From: Limnoglobus roseus
GTDB taxonomy: Bacteria > Planctomycetota > Planctomycetia > Gemmatales > Gemmataceae
DNA length: 64,000 bases
Assembly: GCF_008254045.1 (NCBI RefSeq)
Contig: NZ_CP042425.1
Location: forward strand, 5,332,001-5,396,000
Reading direction: 5' to 3'
Below, piece by piece: positions 28,485 to 37,641 of this stretch. The translations under genes were made by a program, and so were the position numbers. Position 1 is the first letter of the stretch, and each line of letters opens with the position of its first letter. The notes beneath the pieces are model-generated. The model ran no database searches. It had not been told where the DNA came from and saw only the letters and a program-made list of their open reading frames with translations.

Positions 28485-29693
28485 TCACACCGATGCCGGG
28501 ACGGCGTCTTCGGCGGGAACGCGCTCGGCCGGTTGGCCGGTCAGGTCCTCGTACCGGCGGACCACGACGTCACAGTACCGGGGGTCGAGTTCGACGAGGG
28601 CGGCCGTTCGTCCCGTGTGTTCCGCGGCCACGAGGGTCGTCCCGGACCCGGCGAACGGGTCGAGGACGACGCCGCCGTTGGGGCACGAGTTGCCGATCAG
28701 GTCGGCGAACAAATCCACGGGCTTCATGGTCGGGTGGACGTCGTTCTTGGCGGGGCGGTCGAATTCGAGGACGGTCGTCTGGGCGCGGTCGGACAGCCAG
28801 GTGTGGGCGGCCCCGTCGGCCCACCCGTACAGGCACGGCTCGTGCTTCCAGTGGTAGTCGAACCGGCCCAAGGCGAACGCCGACTTGACCCACACGAGGC
28901 ACTGCCGCACTTGCAACCCGGCGTCCCCGCACGCGGCCCGGGCGTTGAGTCCTTCGAGGTCGGCGTGCCAGAGGTGGAACGCCGCCCCCGGGCGGAGGAC
29001 GCCGTTGGCGGCGGCCAGGGCGCGGGCGAGGAACCGGCGGTCGTCGTCGCCGGCCATGGCGTCGTTGGCGAGGGTGAGCTTGTCGGCCGTCTTGCCCTCG
29101 TAGGCGACGTTGTACGGCGGGTCGGTGAGGAGCAGGTCGGCCGGCGTCCCATCCAGCACGCGGGCGAGAACGGCCGGGTCGGTGGCGTCGCCGCACAGGA
29201 GGCGGTGGCGGCCGAGGAGCCACAGGTCGCCCGGGCGGGTGACGGGGTCGGCCGGCGGATCGGGGACGGCGTCCGGGTCGCCGGGATGTGCGGGCTCGTC
29301 GGCTTTCAGCAGGTCGGCCAGTTCGTCGGCCGTGAACCCGATGGACGCGAGGTCGACGTCCGTGCCTTGGAGGGCGAGGAGTTCGGCCACCAGTTTGCCG
29401 TCGTCCCACGTGGCGATGGCGGCGGTGCGGTTGTCGGCCAGGCGGTACGCCTTGGCCTGGGCCGGGGTGAGGTCGGTGGCGACGTGCACGGGGACGACGG
29501 TCAGGCCGAGCTTGAGGGCGGCCTTGTACCGGGTGTGGCCGACGACGATGACGCTGGCCGCGTCCACGACGATCGGCTGCTGCCAGCCGAACGTAGCGAT
29601 GGACTCGGCGACGGGGTCGACGGCGGCGGCGTTGATCCGGGGGTTGTGTTCGTATGGGGTGATGGAGGAGATGTCGCGCATCTGGACGAGCAT
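28485..29693 (-). CDS. DNA methyltransferase with ParB-like N-terminal domain
   Basis: A 402-residue protein. Residues 1-95 are a ParB/Srx-like nuclease domain ('LVQMRDISSITPYEHNPRIN', 'VVGHTRYKAALKLGL'). Residues about 155-390 are a DNA N6-adenine or N4-cytosine methylase with DPPY at 191-194 and the SAM motif 'LDPFAGSGTTLVAAEHTGR' near the C-terminus, which gives the beta-class order. This fusion is common on phages and mobile elements, where the methylase usually has no cognate nuclease and protects the element. No restriction enzyme is next to it. It is followed by, and possibly coupled to, the terminase-small-subunit-like gene. Confidence 0.9.
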   Translation of the reverse strand: MLVQMRDISSITPYEHNPRINAAAVDPVAESIATFGWQQPIVVDAASVIVVGHTRYKAALKLGLTVVPVHVATDLTPAQAKAYRLADNRTAAIATWDDGKLVAELLALQGTDVDLASIGFTADELADLLKADEPAHPGDPDAVPDPPADPVTRPGDLWLLGRHRLLCGDATDPAVLARVLDGTPADLLLTDPPYNVAYEGKTADKLTLANDAMAGDDDRRFLARALAAANGVLRPGAAFHLWHADLEGLNARAACGDAGLQVRQCLVWVKSAFALGRFDYHWKHEPCLYGWADGAAHTWLSDRAQTTVLEFDRPAKNDVHPTMKPVDLFADLIGNSCPNGGVVLDPFAGSGTTLVAAEHTGRTAALVELDPRYCDVVVRRYEDLTGQPAERVPAEDAVPASV

Positions 29694-30106
29694 CGGCGGG
29701 GCCTCGAAGGAACAGGGACGTTCGTTCGGCCCGGCCGTGGTGCCGGGTGCTTGGCCGCCGGCCCGCCACCCCGTCCTCCCACGAGGACGTGCGGCGAGCT
29801 GCTCGGGAGATTATACCCCATGCCCGTGCGTCGCACAACCGGCGTCACGGTCGGCGGTTGTGCGGCGGGGGGCGAAGAAAGCAAGTCTGTCTAAGTCTTT
29901 GATCTTTCCGCGTGGGGTGGAACGTGAACGGGCCCAGGAAGGACCCGTGCGACTTGGGCCGGTCGGCCCCCCCCGGTCGTGGCGTGCGTCGCGTCCGGCC
30001 GGTTGGGGTCCAGGCCGCGGCCTTGCGAACGTGGTCGCTTGTTCTCGAAGGGTCGCCGCCCACTTCGTGGCGATAGCAACGAGGCCCCGTCCCGACCGGG
30101 GGCCGC
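29694..30106. other. intergenic region upstream of the methylase gene
   Basis: These 413 bases lie between the amine oxidase stop and the methylase start, both on the minus strand. I see no supported gene. A minus-strand frame at 29845-30063 reads 'GPFTFHPTRKDQRLRQTCFL' but has no convincing start. A C8 run occurs near 29975. Confidence 0.35.
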
Positions 30107-31510
30107 CTACGACAGCGCCTTCCGCACCTCGTCGGCGGCCCGGACGCCCGACCGCACGGCCCCGTCCATGTACCCGCACCACACGTCGGACGTCTCCGCC
30201 CCCGCCCAGTGGACCGTCCCGACCGGGGCGCGGAGGGCGGCGCCGTACGCCGTCAGCACCCCCGGCGGCAGGGGCGACACGCACCCGGCCGTCCACGCCT
30301 CCCCGGCCCAGTCCGTCTCGACGTACGCGGCCGGCGCGTTCGCCCCCTTGCCGAACAGGGCGACGAGGTCGTCCACCACGGCCTTCTTCCTCGCCGCCGC
30401 GCCCTTCGGGGCCTTCTTCGGGTCGAGGAACACGACGACGACGCCCTTCGACCCGTCCGGCGGGGAGTTGTCGAACGTCACCCCGGCCGGCCCGCGGTCG
30501 CTGACCGCCAGCCCGCTCAGCCCGGCCGCCCGCCAGAACGGCGTCGGGTACACGGCGTTCACCTTGAACCCCGGCTCGCCGACCCACTTCTTCACCAGCC
30601 CGGCCCGCGCGGCCGGGAGGTCGGGCGCGAACGCGATCCGCCCGGCGTCGGCCGGCATCATCGCCACCACCGCCCGCTTGGCCTTCACCCGGACGAGCTT
30701 GGACTCGACGACCACCCCGCCCCCGCCGTGGTCGACCTTCGAGACCGGCGAGGCCAGGACCAGGTCCGCCCCGAGGGCGGCCGCGAGCTTCTTCGAGAGG
30801 GCCTGCGGGCCGCCCTGGAACCGCAGTTCCTGGGCCCCGACGTTCAGGGCGTGGAGGCCGCCGGCCGAGTGGACGTAGAACAGGAACCAGAGCAGCGACG
30901 TCCTGGCCGGCGGGCCGAGGGCGGTCTCCACCTCCAGCCCGAGCTCGTCCCGGGCGGCGGCCCCGGCGTTCGCCTTCAGCCAGTCGGCGACGGTGACCGC
31001 GTCCCACTCCTTCGCCCGCTTCGCCGCCCACGGGTCGGCCAGCGGCACCTCGCGGGCCAGCGCGTCGAGCTTGTCCTTCGCCCTCCGGAGGTCGCGGCCG
31101 CCGCCCTCGCCCGCGGCCACGGTCAGGCGGGCGCCGCCGGCGTGGACGACGGTCTTGCCCGTCGCGTGCGTCTGGAACGTGTCGACGCCGAGGTCCTTGG
31201 CCAGCCCGAGGACGGCCGTCTGGGTCGGCCCGGCCCACTGGCCGCCGCCCTCGACGACGTGCCCGCCGCCGATCGGGTGGTCGAGCGTGCGGCCGCCGAC
31301 GCGGTCCCGGGCCTCGATCACGCACACCGTCACCTTGTGCCGGCGGAGCTCGCGGGCCGCGGTCAGCCCGGCCAGCCCGGCCCCGACGACGGCGACGTCC
31401 ACCTCGCGGGTGGGCGGGTCGGCGGCAGCAACCGGTCCCGCCGCGGCCGCCGCCGCGGCGATCAGGAACGCCCGCCGCGGTACGCCGTGCTCGGCCTCAT
31501 TGTCGGTCAT
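30107..31510 (-). CDS. Tat-exported flavin-containing amine oxidase
   Basis: A 467-residue FAD enzyme. A twin-arginine-type signal (VPRRAFLIAAAAAAAGPVAA) predicts export. The dinucleotide motif is 'VDVAVVGAGLAGLTAARELR', followed by 'VIEARDRVGGRT' and the C-terminal FAD segment 'GTVHWAGAETSDVWCGYMDG'. This is the monoamine oxidase family, which oxidatively deaminates amines and makes peroxide; the substrate is unknown. The ATG at 31510 follows a G-rich GAGGGGGGG ribosome-binding site and places the signal correctly. It appears monocistronic. Confidence 0.9.
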   Translation of the reverse strand: MTDNEAEHGVPRRAFLIAAAAAAAGPVAAADPPTREVDVAVVGAGLAGLTAARELRRHKVTVCVIEARDRVGGRTLDHPIGGGHVVEGGGQWAGPTQTAVLGLAKDLGVDTFQTHATGKTVVHAGGARLTVAAGEGGGRDLRRAKDKLDALAREVPLADPWAAKRAKEWDAVTVADWLKANAGAAARDELGLEVETALGPPARTSLLWFLFYVHSAGGLHALNVGAQELRFQGGPQALSKKLAAALGADLVLASPVSKVDHGGGGVVVESKLVRVKAKRAVVAMMPADAGRIAFAPDLPAARAGLVKKWVGEPGFKVNAVYPTPFWRAAGLSGLAVSDRGPAGVTFDNSPPDGSKGVVVVFLDPKKAPKGAAARKKAVVDDLVALFGKGANAPAAYVETDWAGEAWTAGCVSPLPPGVLTAYGAALRAPVGTVHWAGAETSDVWCGYMDGAVRSGVRAADEVRKALS

Positions 31511-31695
31511 GGCCCCCCCCTCGGGGCCGTAACCCCGTTCCGACCAGTGTACCCGGGGTGGCGGCCGGAGGCACGGGGCGTCTCCCGCCGGGGCGGGTGG
31601 GGGGCGCGGTGCGCGGTTCACTCGGTCCCGGGCGGACGGGTACGCACCACCGACTTCCCACGGAGTCAGGGCCGGGAAGGAGGCCGTGCGCCCCG

Positions 31696-33132
31696 TCAGT
31701 CCCGGGTGAACTGGAAGGCGTACAACTTCGCCCGCTTCATCCGGACGTGGATCCGAACCGGCTTCCCCGCCAGGGCCGACACGTCCGCCGTCCCCTTCCA
31801 GTACACGCGCTGGTCCACGAAGTTGCCGCCGATCTCTTCGCAGTCCGACAGGGCGAACCCCGGGACCGGCGTCCCGCCGGCGTCTTGCAACTCAACAAAC
31901 GCGGTGCCCGCCGACCCGGTGTCGACGTTCAGTCGCAGTCGCGTGCCCTGGAACACCACCGGCGGGGTCGTCAGCCACCCGCCCCGGTGGTCGGCGTCGG
32001 CCGACACGTACCCGTCCAACCGCTGCCGCACCACCCCCACCCCGCCCTCGGCCTCGGCGGCCTTGGCGTACTCCGGCCGGAGGACGGCCGAGTCGTGCAG
32101 CCGGCCGGACGAGTAGTAGTACTGGTACACGTAATTCCCCCGCCGGACGAACCCGGGGGCGGCCACCGCGTACCACCGGTCCCACTCGTCGGCCAGCCCG
32201 GGCGGGATGTACGCCGTCCGCTCCGGCCGCGTCCACGCGACGCCGTCCCGGCTGACCGCCAGTTGCACCTCCAGCGGGCCGAAGTCCTCCCACCGGCCGG
32301 GGGCGGGCGGGACGACGAAGGCGTGCCGGTTCGGGGAGAAGTGGCGGAAGTGGGCCGGGAACATGAGGTGCACGCCGTCCGCCCACGGGTACGGCCCGGC
32401 CGCGCTGTAGTACACGTCCGAGTGCGGGTCGTCCTCTCGGTCGGCCGAGTACACGACCGGCAGGGTCGCGATCGACGGGAACGGGCGGCGGTCATCGGCC
32501 TTCGCGTACGGCCACGGCTTCAGCAGGTCGTCGGCCTCGATCCGCCCGACCCGCCGCTGGTTCTCCGACCCGTAGTCGAACGCCCGGGTGTACACCACGT
32601 ACTTGTCGCGCCGCCCGTCCCAGTGGGCGATCGTCGGGTTGTCCGGGAAGTACGGCAGCACCCGGCCGGCCTTGGTGAACGTGACGCCGTCGGCCGACGT
32701 GCTGGCGTACACGCCGTGCTTGGCCGGGTCGAACGGGTCGTCGAATTCGAGGTGGAACAGCTTGTACCGGCGGGCCGGGTCGGGGTCGTGGGGGTCGAGG
32801 AAGGGCGTGGGGAACAGGCCGCCGGGGAGCTTCCGGCCGGTCCGGCGGAAGGTCCGCCCGTCGGCGCTCTCGAGCACCTCCACGTTCTTGTGGCCGAGGT
32901 ACAGCCGGGCCGTGCCGCCGTCGTCGATGACGCGGGCGACGTGACCCCGGAAGGGCTTGCCGTCCGCGTCCTTGAGGGGGCCGAGCTTCTGGGGCGGGTT
33001 GACCCGCAGGTCGACCCGGTGGCGGGCGGCGAGGAACTTGTCGTCGACGAACAACTGCTTTCGGCCGCCGACGTCGATCGGGGCGGGGAGGCCGGCGGCG
33101 GCGATCACGAGCAGGCACGGGAGCACGGTCAA
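31696..33132 (-). CDS. secreted beta-propeller protein, glycoside hydrolase family 32/43-like
   Basis: A 478-residue protein with a signal peptide (MTVLPCLLVIAAAGLPAP). It has repeated propeller-type blades: 'RYKLFHLEFDDPFDPAKHGV', 'DGVTFTKAGRVLP', 'DKYVVYTRAFDYGSENQRRV', 'GRWEDFGPLEVQLAVSRDG'. The C-terminal ~100 residues form a jelly-roll-like domain ('VYWKGTADVSALAGKPVRIH'). The pattern 'vSrDGvaWtRPe' is typical of five-bladed propeller hydrolases and of a large Planctomycetota family of secreted proteins that likely act on polysaccharide. Catalytic acids cannot be assigned with certainty. The start codon at 33132 lies next to the repeat array at 33211-33457. Confidence 0.75.
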   Translation of the reverse strand: MTVLPCLLVIAAAGLPAPIDVGGRKQLFVDDKFLAARHRVDLRVNPPQKLGPLKDADGKPFRGHVARVIDDGGTARLYLGHKNVEVLESADGRTFRRTGRKLPGGLFPTPFLDPHDPDPARRYKLFHLEFDDPFDPAKHGVYASTSADGVTFTKAGRVLPYFPDNPTIAHWDGRRDKYVVYTRAFDYGSENQRRVGRIEADDLLKPWPYAKADDRRPFPSIATLPVVYSADREDDPHSDVYYSAAGPYPWADGVHLMFPAHFRHFSPNRHAFVVPPAPGRWEDFGPLEVQLAVSRDGVAWTRPERTAYIPPGLADEWDRWYAVAAPGFVRRGNYVYQYYYSSGRLHDSAVLRPEYAKAAEAEGGVGVVRQRLDGYVSADADHRGGWLTTPPVVFQGTRLRLNVDTGSAGTAFVELQDAGGTPVPGFALSDCEEIGGNFVDQRVYWKGTADVSALAGKPVRIHVRMKRAKLYAFQFTRD

Positions 33133-33210
33133 ACCCTCGCGGCTTTCGGGAGGGGGTTATCGTACGGCGGTCGTGCCGCGAGGGCCGCGATCCGGACGAG
33201 ACCTTCGCGG

Positions 33211-33457
33211 GCAGGTTTCGCAGGTTTCTGCAGGTTTCGGGGGAGAAACCTGCCCGCCGTAATCTGTACCCCGACAGGCAGTTGCAGCGAAAAACGCAGG
33301 TTTCGCAGGTTTCGGCCAAGTCCTTACACACACACGGGCTCGCACACGCACGCGCGAGAGGTCGGACCGGGTAGAAACCTGCGAAACCTGCGGAAGTGAA
33401 CGCAAGATATTGTCTTTAAAGGGTTTGCTGCTTGCAGGTTTCACGGGGGAAACCTGC
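33211..33457. repeat. iteron-like array of GCAGGTTTC / GAAACCTGC
   Basis: The 9-mer GCAGGTTTC occurs at 33211, 33220, 33230, 33296, 33305 and 33434, and its complement GAAACCTGC at 33245, 33374, 33383 and 33449. That is ten exact copies in about 250 bases. Tandem copies are spaced 9-10 bases, close to one helical turn, and the two orientations can form hairpins (for example 33434-33442 with 33449-33457). Degenerate copies occur near 33460 and 33470. The array lies 160 bases beyond the 3' end of the primase-helicase gene. This is what a replication-origin iteron cluster or a regulator-binding array looks like. Confidence 0.85.
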
Positions 33458-33619
33458 AGAAGCCTGCCCAAACCTGTTCGACATCCGCGAAACGGAATGA
33501 AGGACGGAGACGTGACGGGTCGGAGGGGCGAACCGATGCCCCGAAATCGGCCACCGTCGCCGCGCGTGGTACGCGACGGGGCCCAAATCCGACGGCCTAG
33601 CCTGGTGTTGCGGGCCGGC

Positions 33620-36331
33620 TCAGCGGACGATCGTTTCGGCCACCTCCTGGTACGCCGCCGCCCGGTCGGAGCACTGGAGGCGGTACTGCTGGCGGCGGCA
33701 GTTGTCCGGGTCGCCGAGGCGGACCCGGTACTCGCCTTGCACCCGGTCCACCATTTTCGTGACGGCCCGGCCCAGCCGGCACCGCTGGCTCTGGACCGAC
33801 CCGTCCCCGAGCACGCCGTCCAGGTACTTCCCCCGCACTGCCAGGTCGAACAGGGCGGCCACCCCGACGGCTTTGCCCTGGTGGGCGGCCCACCAGGCGT
33901 GCAGGAAGGCCGGCCAGTCGTCGGCCGGTTGCTGGGCGTCCCGGAACGTGTCGCGGTTGGCGAGTAGGCCGGGGACGCCGGCCACGTCCAGCACGCCGCC
34001 GACCACCTCCGCCCACGACTCGTACATGCCCATCGTCTGCGACCCCGGCGGCCGGCCCCGCGCGAGCCAGCCCTGGACGAGGGTGAGGACGGCGGCGACC
34101 AGTCGGCCGCGGTTCTCTCGCACCCACGCGAGCAAGTGCGGGTGGCGGAACCCGGTCCGCTCGGCCGGCCGCTCCACCCCGGCGTCCAGCCGGCACCACA
34201 GGGTCCGGCGGACGAGCTCCCGCGACAGGGCGACGTTGTTGCCGGTGCCGATCCACACGGCCCGGTTCCGGACCTGGACCATCTTCGACACGCCGAGCAG
34301 GCGGTCGGACCACGTCTCGGTCGTCAAGGCGGAGGCCAGGCTGCCGGAGTCGACGGCCTGGTTCAGGTTGTCCAGGACCAGGCACGGCCGCCCCTCGACC
34401 AGCGCCGCGGTGATCCGCTTCCGCCACTCGGCGTCGTTCTCGGCCTCGGGTATGGCCGGGGCGTCGCGGCCGAGGACGACCCACAACAGGACCTTCACCA
34501 AGAGCGTCTTGCCGGTGCCCTCGGTCGGGGCGTCGACCAGGTGGAGCGGCGTCGGGCCGGCGATCAGGTGGCGGGCGAAGGCCACCACGAGCACGGCCAC
34601 GGCGTGGGCCCGGCCGGCCGCGTCGGCGAACGGGAAGTCGCCGAGGAGGTCGTCGAGGATCAACGCGCGGGCGGCGGCGATGTCGGCGGTAGTCGGGTGG
34701 ACGGGGACGGGCGGGATGGCGAGGCCGCCGGCCGGGGCGTACCACAGCTGGCCGGCCGGGTGGTACCCGGGGGCGAGGGCGAGGGTGCCGTCGGGCAGGA
34801 ACACGGGGGCCTCGACGACGGCCCGCAACTTGGGCACGGCCCAGTGCGGCAGGGTGGCGACGTCCTTGACGACCTCCATGGGCGGGGAGGCGTCGACGTG
34901 CTCGACGCCTTGGCCGCCGGTCCGCACCTCGTACCACCGGGCGGTGCGGGCCATGACGCCCTTGAGCGCACTGTCGGTCAGGGGCTCGAGCCGCCACGGG
35001 TCGTCGTCGTCCCCGGCCCGGACGCGGGTGAGGACGCCGCCGGCCTGGAAGATCACGGGCGGGTCGTTGACCGCGGCGAGGGCGGCCAAGGCGTCGCACG
35101 TGACGTCGGGCAGTTGTCGGTCGTTGACGATGATCGCCGGAAGGCGAGCCGGCCCGCCGCCGTCCGGGTCGTCGGGCGGGTCGTCCGGCGGGCCGTCGTC
35201 GCCCGCGGAATCGTCGTGCGGCGGTCCGCCCGCCGGCGGGGCGCTGGGGATCGGTCCCGCAGGTCCACGCCGAGTCGGGCCGTCGGCCGACGGCGGTAAG
35301 CCCTGCACTTCGTAGTGCCGGCGGCGGGGCGGGCCGATGGCCGCCTTGAACGCCTGCCACCCGCGGCCGGCGCACGAGTTGTGGAAGCACCGGGCGGACA
35401 GCCGGCCGTCCTCGGTCTGCATGACGCAGGCGTCCGGGTCGGCGTGGGCGGGGTCGAACGGGCACCGGGCGAGCACGTACACGGTCCGGCCGTGGGCGTC
35501 CGGCTCGGCCTTCACCCGGAACGCGACGCCGGCGTCGGTCAGCCACCCGGCGACGTTCAGCCGCCGGTCCCACCCGCCCGGGCCCGCGGATCGCGGGCCC
35601 GTCGGCCGAGCCGTCGCCGGCGGCGGGGGCGGCGCGTCCGGCCCGGCCACGGCGTCGAGCAGAGTCCGGTCGACGGCGACGAGGGCGTCCGGGACGTGCA
35701 GGAGGCGGCTGCGGCGGTGCGGCCGGTCGGGCGTGTCGTCCCCCTTCCGGGCCCACGTCCCCGGGACCTTGCAGATCCGGGCCGGGTTGTGGACCGTCCG
35801 GTCGACGTGGGCGTCCGCCGTGTCGAACCGCCCGGCCAGTGCGGCCAACACCCGCTTCACGAGGCCGCCGTCGTCGGCCGGCAGGTCCACGCGGTACAGG
35901 AGGTTGTACCCGTTGCCGCTGTCGGCCACGACGGGTTCCGGCCAGCCCCGGGCGTGGAGGTCGTCCCGGATGCGGAGCGCCAGGTCGGCGGCGTGCCGCT
36001 TCTCGGCGGCGGTGGCCGAGATGTTGGCCGGCCGCCGCGGGTCGAGGTCGACGAGCACCCACCGGCGGGCGAGGACGTCGGCGTCGCCCGCCGCGTCCCC
36101 CCGGGCCGCGCGAGCGGCCCGGTTGGCCCGCCGGGCGAGGAGGTCCGGGCGGACGGGGTTGAGCGTCCAGTACACGCCCTTGGCCGCCCGGTACCCGACG
36201 GCCGCCCGGGCGAGGTCGTCGAGGCGGTCGGCGGCGAAGTACCCGGTGCACGTGCACGTCCAGTCCCGCCGCTCGGCACGCCCAGGGCCCGGAGCTCGAC
36301 GACCTGGTCCGGGGCGATGAGCGCCCGGCAC
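33620..36331 (-). CDS. phage/plasmid primase-helicase (AEP-like primase fused to P-loop ATPase)
   Basis: The open frame encodes up to 903 residues, with credible protein from about residue 22. Residues 22-225 are a primase-polymerase-like domain: acidic DxD in 'WVLVDLDPRRPANIS' and the basic motif 'HNPARICKVPGTWARKG'. Cys/His residues at about 290-320 ('CPFDPAH...CFHNSC') suggest a zinc-binding insert, followed by a Pro/Asp linker. The C-terminal half is a helicase-like ATPase with Walker A 'DAPTEGTGKTLLVKV' (601-614) and 'RPCLVLDNLNQ' as Walker B. The N-terminus does not start at a good ATG; homologous sequence continues upstream in another frame (36277-36426), implying a frameshift. It likely replicates the island or its ancestor. 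Confidence 0.85.
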   Translation of the reverse strand: MPGAHRPGPGRRAPGPGRAERRDWTCTCTGYFAADRLDDLARAAVGYRAAKGVYWTLNPVRPDLLARRANRAARAARGDAAGDADVLARRWVLVDLDPRRPANISATAAEKRHAADLALRIRDDLHARGWPEPVVADSGNGYNLLYRVDLPADDGGLVKRVLAALAGRFDTADAHVDRTVHNPARICKVPGTWARKGDDTPDRPHRRSRLLHVPDALVAVDRTLLDAVAGPDAPPPPPATARPTGPRSAGPGGWDRRLNVAGWLTDAGVAFRVKAEPDAHGRTVYVLARCPFDPAHADPDACVMQTEDGRLSARCFHNSCAGRGWQAFKAAIGPPRRRHYEVQGLPPSADGPTRRGPAGPIPSAPPAGGPPHDDSAGDDGPPDDPPDDPDGGGPARLPAIIVNDRQLPDVTCDALAALAAVNDPPVIFQAGGVLTRVRAGDDDDPWRLEPLTDSALKGVMARTARWYEVRTGGQGVEHVDASPPMEVVKDVATLPHWAVPKLRAVVEAPVFLPDGTLALAPGYHPAGQLWYAPAGGLAIPPVPVHPTTADIAAARALILDDLLGDFPFADAAGRAHAVAVLVVAFARHLIAGPTPLHLVDAPTEGTGKTLLVKVLLWVVLGRDAPAIPEAENDAEWRKRITAALVEGRPCLVLDNLNQAVDSGSLASALTTETWSDRLLGVSKMVQVRNRAVWIGTGNNVALSRELVRRTLWCRLDAGVERPAERTGFRHPHLLAWVRENRGRLVAAVLTLVQGWLARGRPPGSQTMGMYESWAEVVGGVLDVAGVPGLLANRDTFRDAQQPADDWPAFLHAWWAAHQGKAVGVAALFDLAVRGKYLDGVLGDGSVQSQRCRLGRAVTKMVDRVQGEYRVRLGDPDNCRRQQYRLQCSDRAAAYQEVAETIVR

Positions 36332-36426
36332 CCGGCGGCGATCTGAGGGGCCTCGGCGGCCGGCGAAGTGTCCGCGGGCGGGGCGTCGAAGTCGATCGGG
36401 GTCAGGGGCGGAATGGAATCGGCCAC
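36277..36426 (-). pseudogene. frameshifted N-terminal segment of the primase-helicase
   Basis: From a GTG at 36426 the minus strand encodes 50 residues ending ...AGCRALIAPDQVVELRALGV at 36277. The pattern 'ALIAPDQVVELRAL' is the usual lead-in to these primases and should run into the 'CTGYFAADRLDDLARA' segment of the next frame. The two are joined by a minus-one shift near 36277. It is either a one-base deletion, an assembly error or programmed frameshifting; no classic slippery heptamer is visible. Confidence 0.6.
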
Positions 36427-36557
36427 AGGGTCACCGTGATGGTTCGGGACGTGGGTCACGTCCGGTGTGCCATCACGCGGTTGCCTTCGGCTCGGCGCGT
36501 GATCGAGGGGTCTATGAGTAAAGTTCGCAAAGCGTGGACGAAGTGGTGCGGGATTCT

Positions 36558-37067
36558 TCAAGAATCTCGCGCCTTGTGCCGCTCGAACGCCCGGCGGAGA
36601 TCGCGGACCTGTCGTCGGAGCGTGTCCCGCGAAACGGCCCGCGCCCGGGCCGCCGCCGTAAATGATTCGGACTTCAGAAGTTCGGCGACGGCCCGGAGGT
36701 CTCCGGGGAGGCGGGCGAGGACCGCGGCCACGTCGAGGGCCCGGTCAATCGCCGGGATCGGGTCGCGGGGATCGACCAGGTGAATCTCGCCGACGTCTGG
36801 CAGGGACCGCACACTCGCCGTCCGCCTCGCCGCCGCCTGCCGGCGATGTAAGTCGACGACGACGCGGTCCACGACCAGGGCGATGAACGCCTCCAACGCG
36901 CCCCGCGAGGGGTCGAACGCCCGCCGGGTCGTCAGCAGCCGGAGGAGGACTTCCTGGGCGACATCGTCCCCGTCCCACGTGCGGAGGCGGCGGCGGGCGG
37001 CGAGGCGGCCGGCCAGCGCGCGGACGAGCCGGCGGGCGAACGCGGATTCCGTCAACGGTGCGGGCAC
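36558..37067 (-). CDS. sigma-70-family (ECF-like) RNA polymerase sigma factor
   Basis: A 169-residue protein. Region 2 is visible at about 30-80 ('WDGDDVAQEVLLRLLTTRRA', 'ALEAFIALVVDRVVVDLHRR') and a region-4-like HTH at about 115-160 ('LPGDLRAVAELLKSESFTAA', 'SRDTLRRQVRDLRRAFERH'). The region-4 helix is weaker than in typical ECF factors, so it may instead be a divergent element-borne regulator. The start is GTG 37067, with GAGGA upstream. It lies between the primase and a small unknown gene on the same strand. No anti-sigma factor is adjacent. Confidence 0.75.
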   Translation of the reverse strand: MPAPLTESAFARRLVRALAGRLAARRRLRTWDGDDVAQEVLLRLLTTRRAFDPSRGALEAFIALVVDRVVVDLHRRQAAARRTASVRSLPDVGEIHLVDPRDPIPAIDRALDVAAVLARLPGDLRAVAELLKSESFTAAARARAVSRDTLRRQVRDLRRAFERHKARDS

Positions 37068-37170
37068 GAGCGTGATCCTCCCGGCCGGTTCGGGACGAGC
37101 GAACCCGCACGGGTCCGCCCCCGCAACGCGGCCGGCGAAAGGGTCGGAAGGAAGGGGAAACGGCGGAGGG

Positions 37171-37503
37171 TTAGCTGACGAGCTCGGGGATTAGCATTCT
37201 GAAGGGCAAACCGTTCTTAATTTCGATCAGCTCGACGACGCCGTCGCCGATCCGGTCGAAGAGGTCGAACAGTTCGACGAGTTGGGCTTTCAACAGGAAG
37301 TGGCCGAGGGCCCGCTCGCGGCGGCATGTATTGTCGCCGCCGAGTTTGATCTCGCGGACGACCCGCGGGGGCGGGTCGAGGAGGACGGGTTCGCCGCCGA
37401 GGATGTGGAGGAAGTGGATGCGGCCGAAGTTGAGCTCCTGGAACAGCTCGACGAGCCGCCCGCGGGCCGGGGACAGGTCGGCCTTGGACACGAATTTCGT
37501 CAT
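37171..37503 (-). CDS. uncharacterised island protein
   Basis: A 110-residue soluble protein, MTKFVSKADLSPARGRLVEL..., rich in alternating hydrophobic and charged segments: 'VELFQELNFGRIHFLHILGG', 'PPPRVVREIKLGGDNTCRRE'. No known domain is recognised. The ATG at 37503 is chosen because the upstream part of the frame is low-complexity. It lies downstream of a palindromic site at 37660-37678, which may control it. It sits in line with the primase and sigma genes, which suggests a role in replication or regulation of the element. Confidence 0.6.
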   Translation of the reverse strand: MTKFVSKADLSPARGRLVELFQELNFGRIHFLHILGGEPVLLDPPPRVVREIKLGGDNTCRRERALGHFLLKAQLVELFDLFDRIGDGVVELIEIKNGLPFRMLIPELVS

Positions 37504-37641
37504 GGTGGGACCGGCGTCTTTGACGCGAACGCGAGTCGACGGGTCCCGGCGAGAGGAAGGCTTGGTCGACCGCGTGGTTCGCCGCCCCGAGGGCGGCGGG
37601 CTGGGTGGCTCGCCGGGCTGTGCCTTGTGCAACCAAGGCGA

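Noticed and set aside
33211..33457. CRISPR array
   Set aside because: The repeat unit is only 9 bases, occurs in both orientations and has no regular 30-40 base spacers; no cas genes are near.
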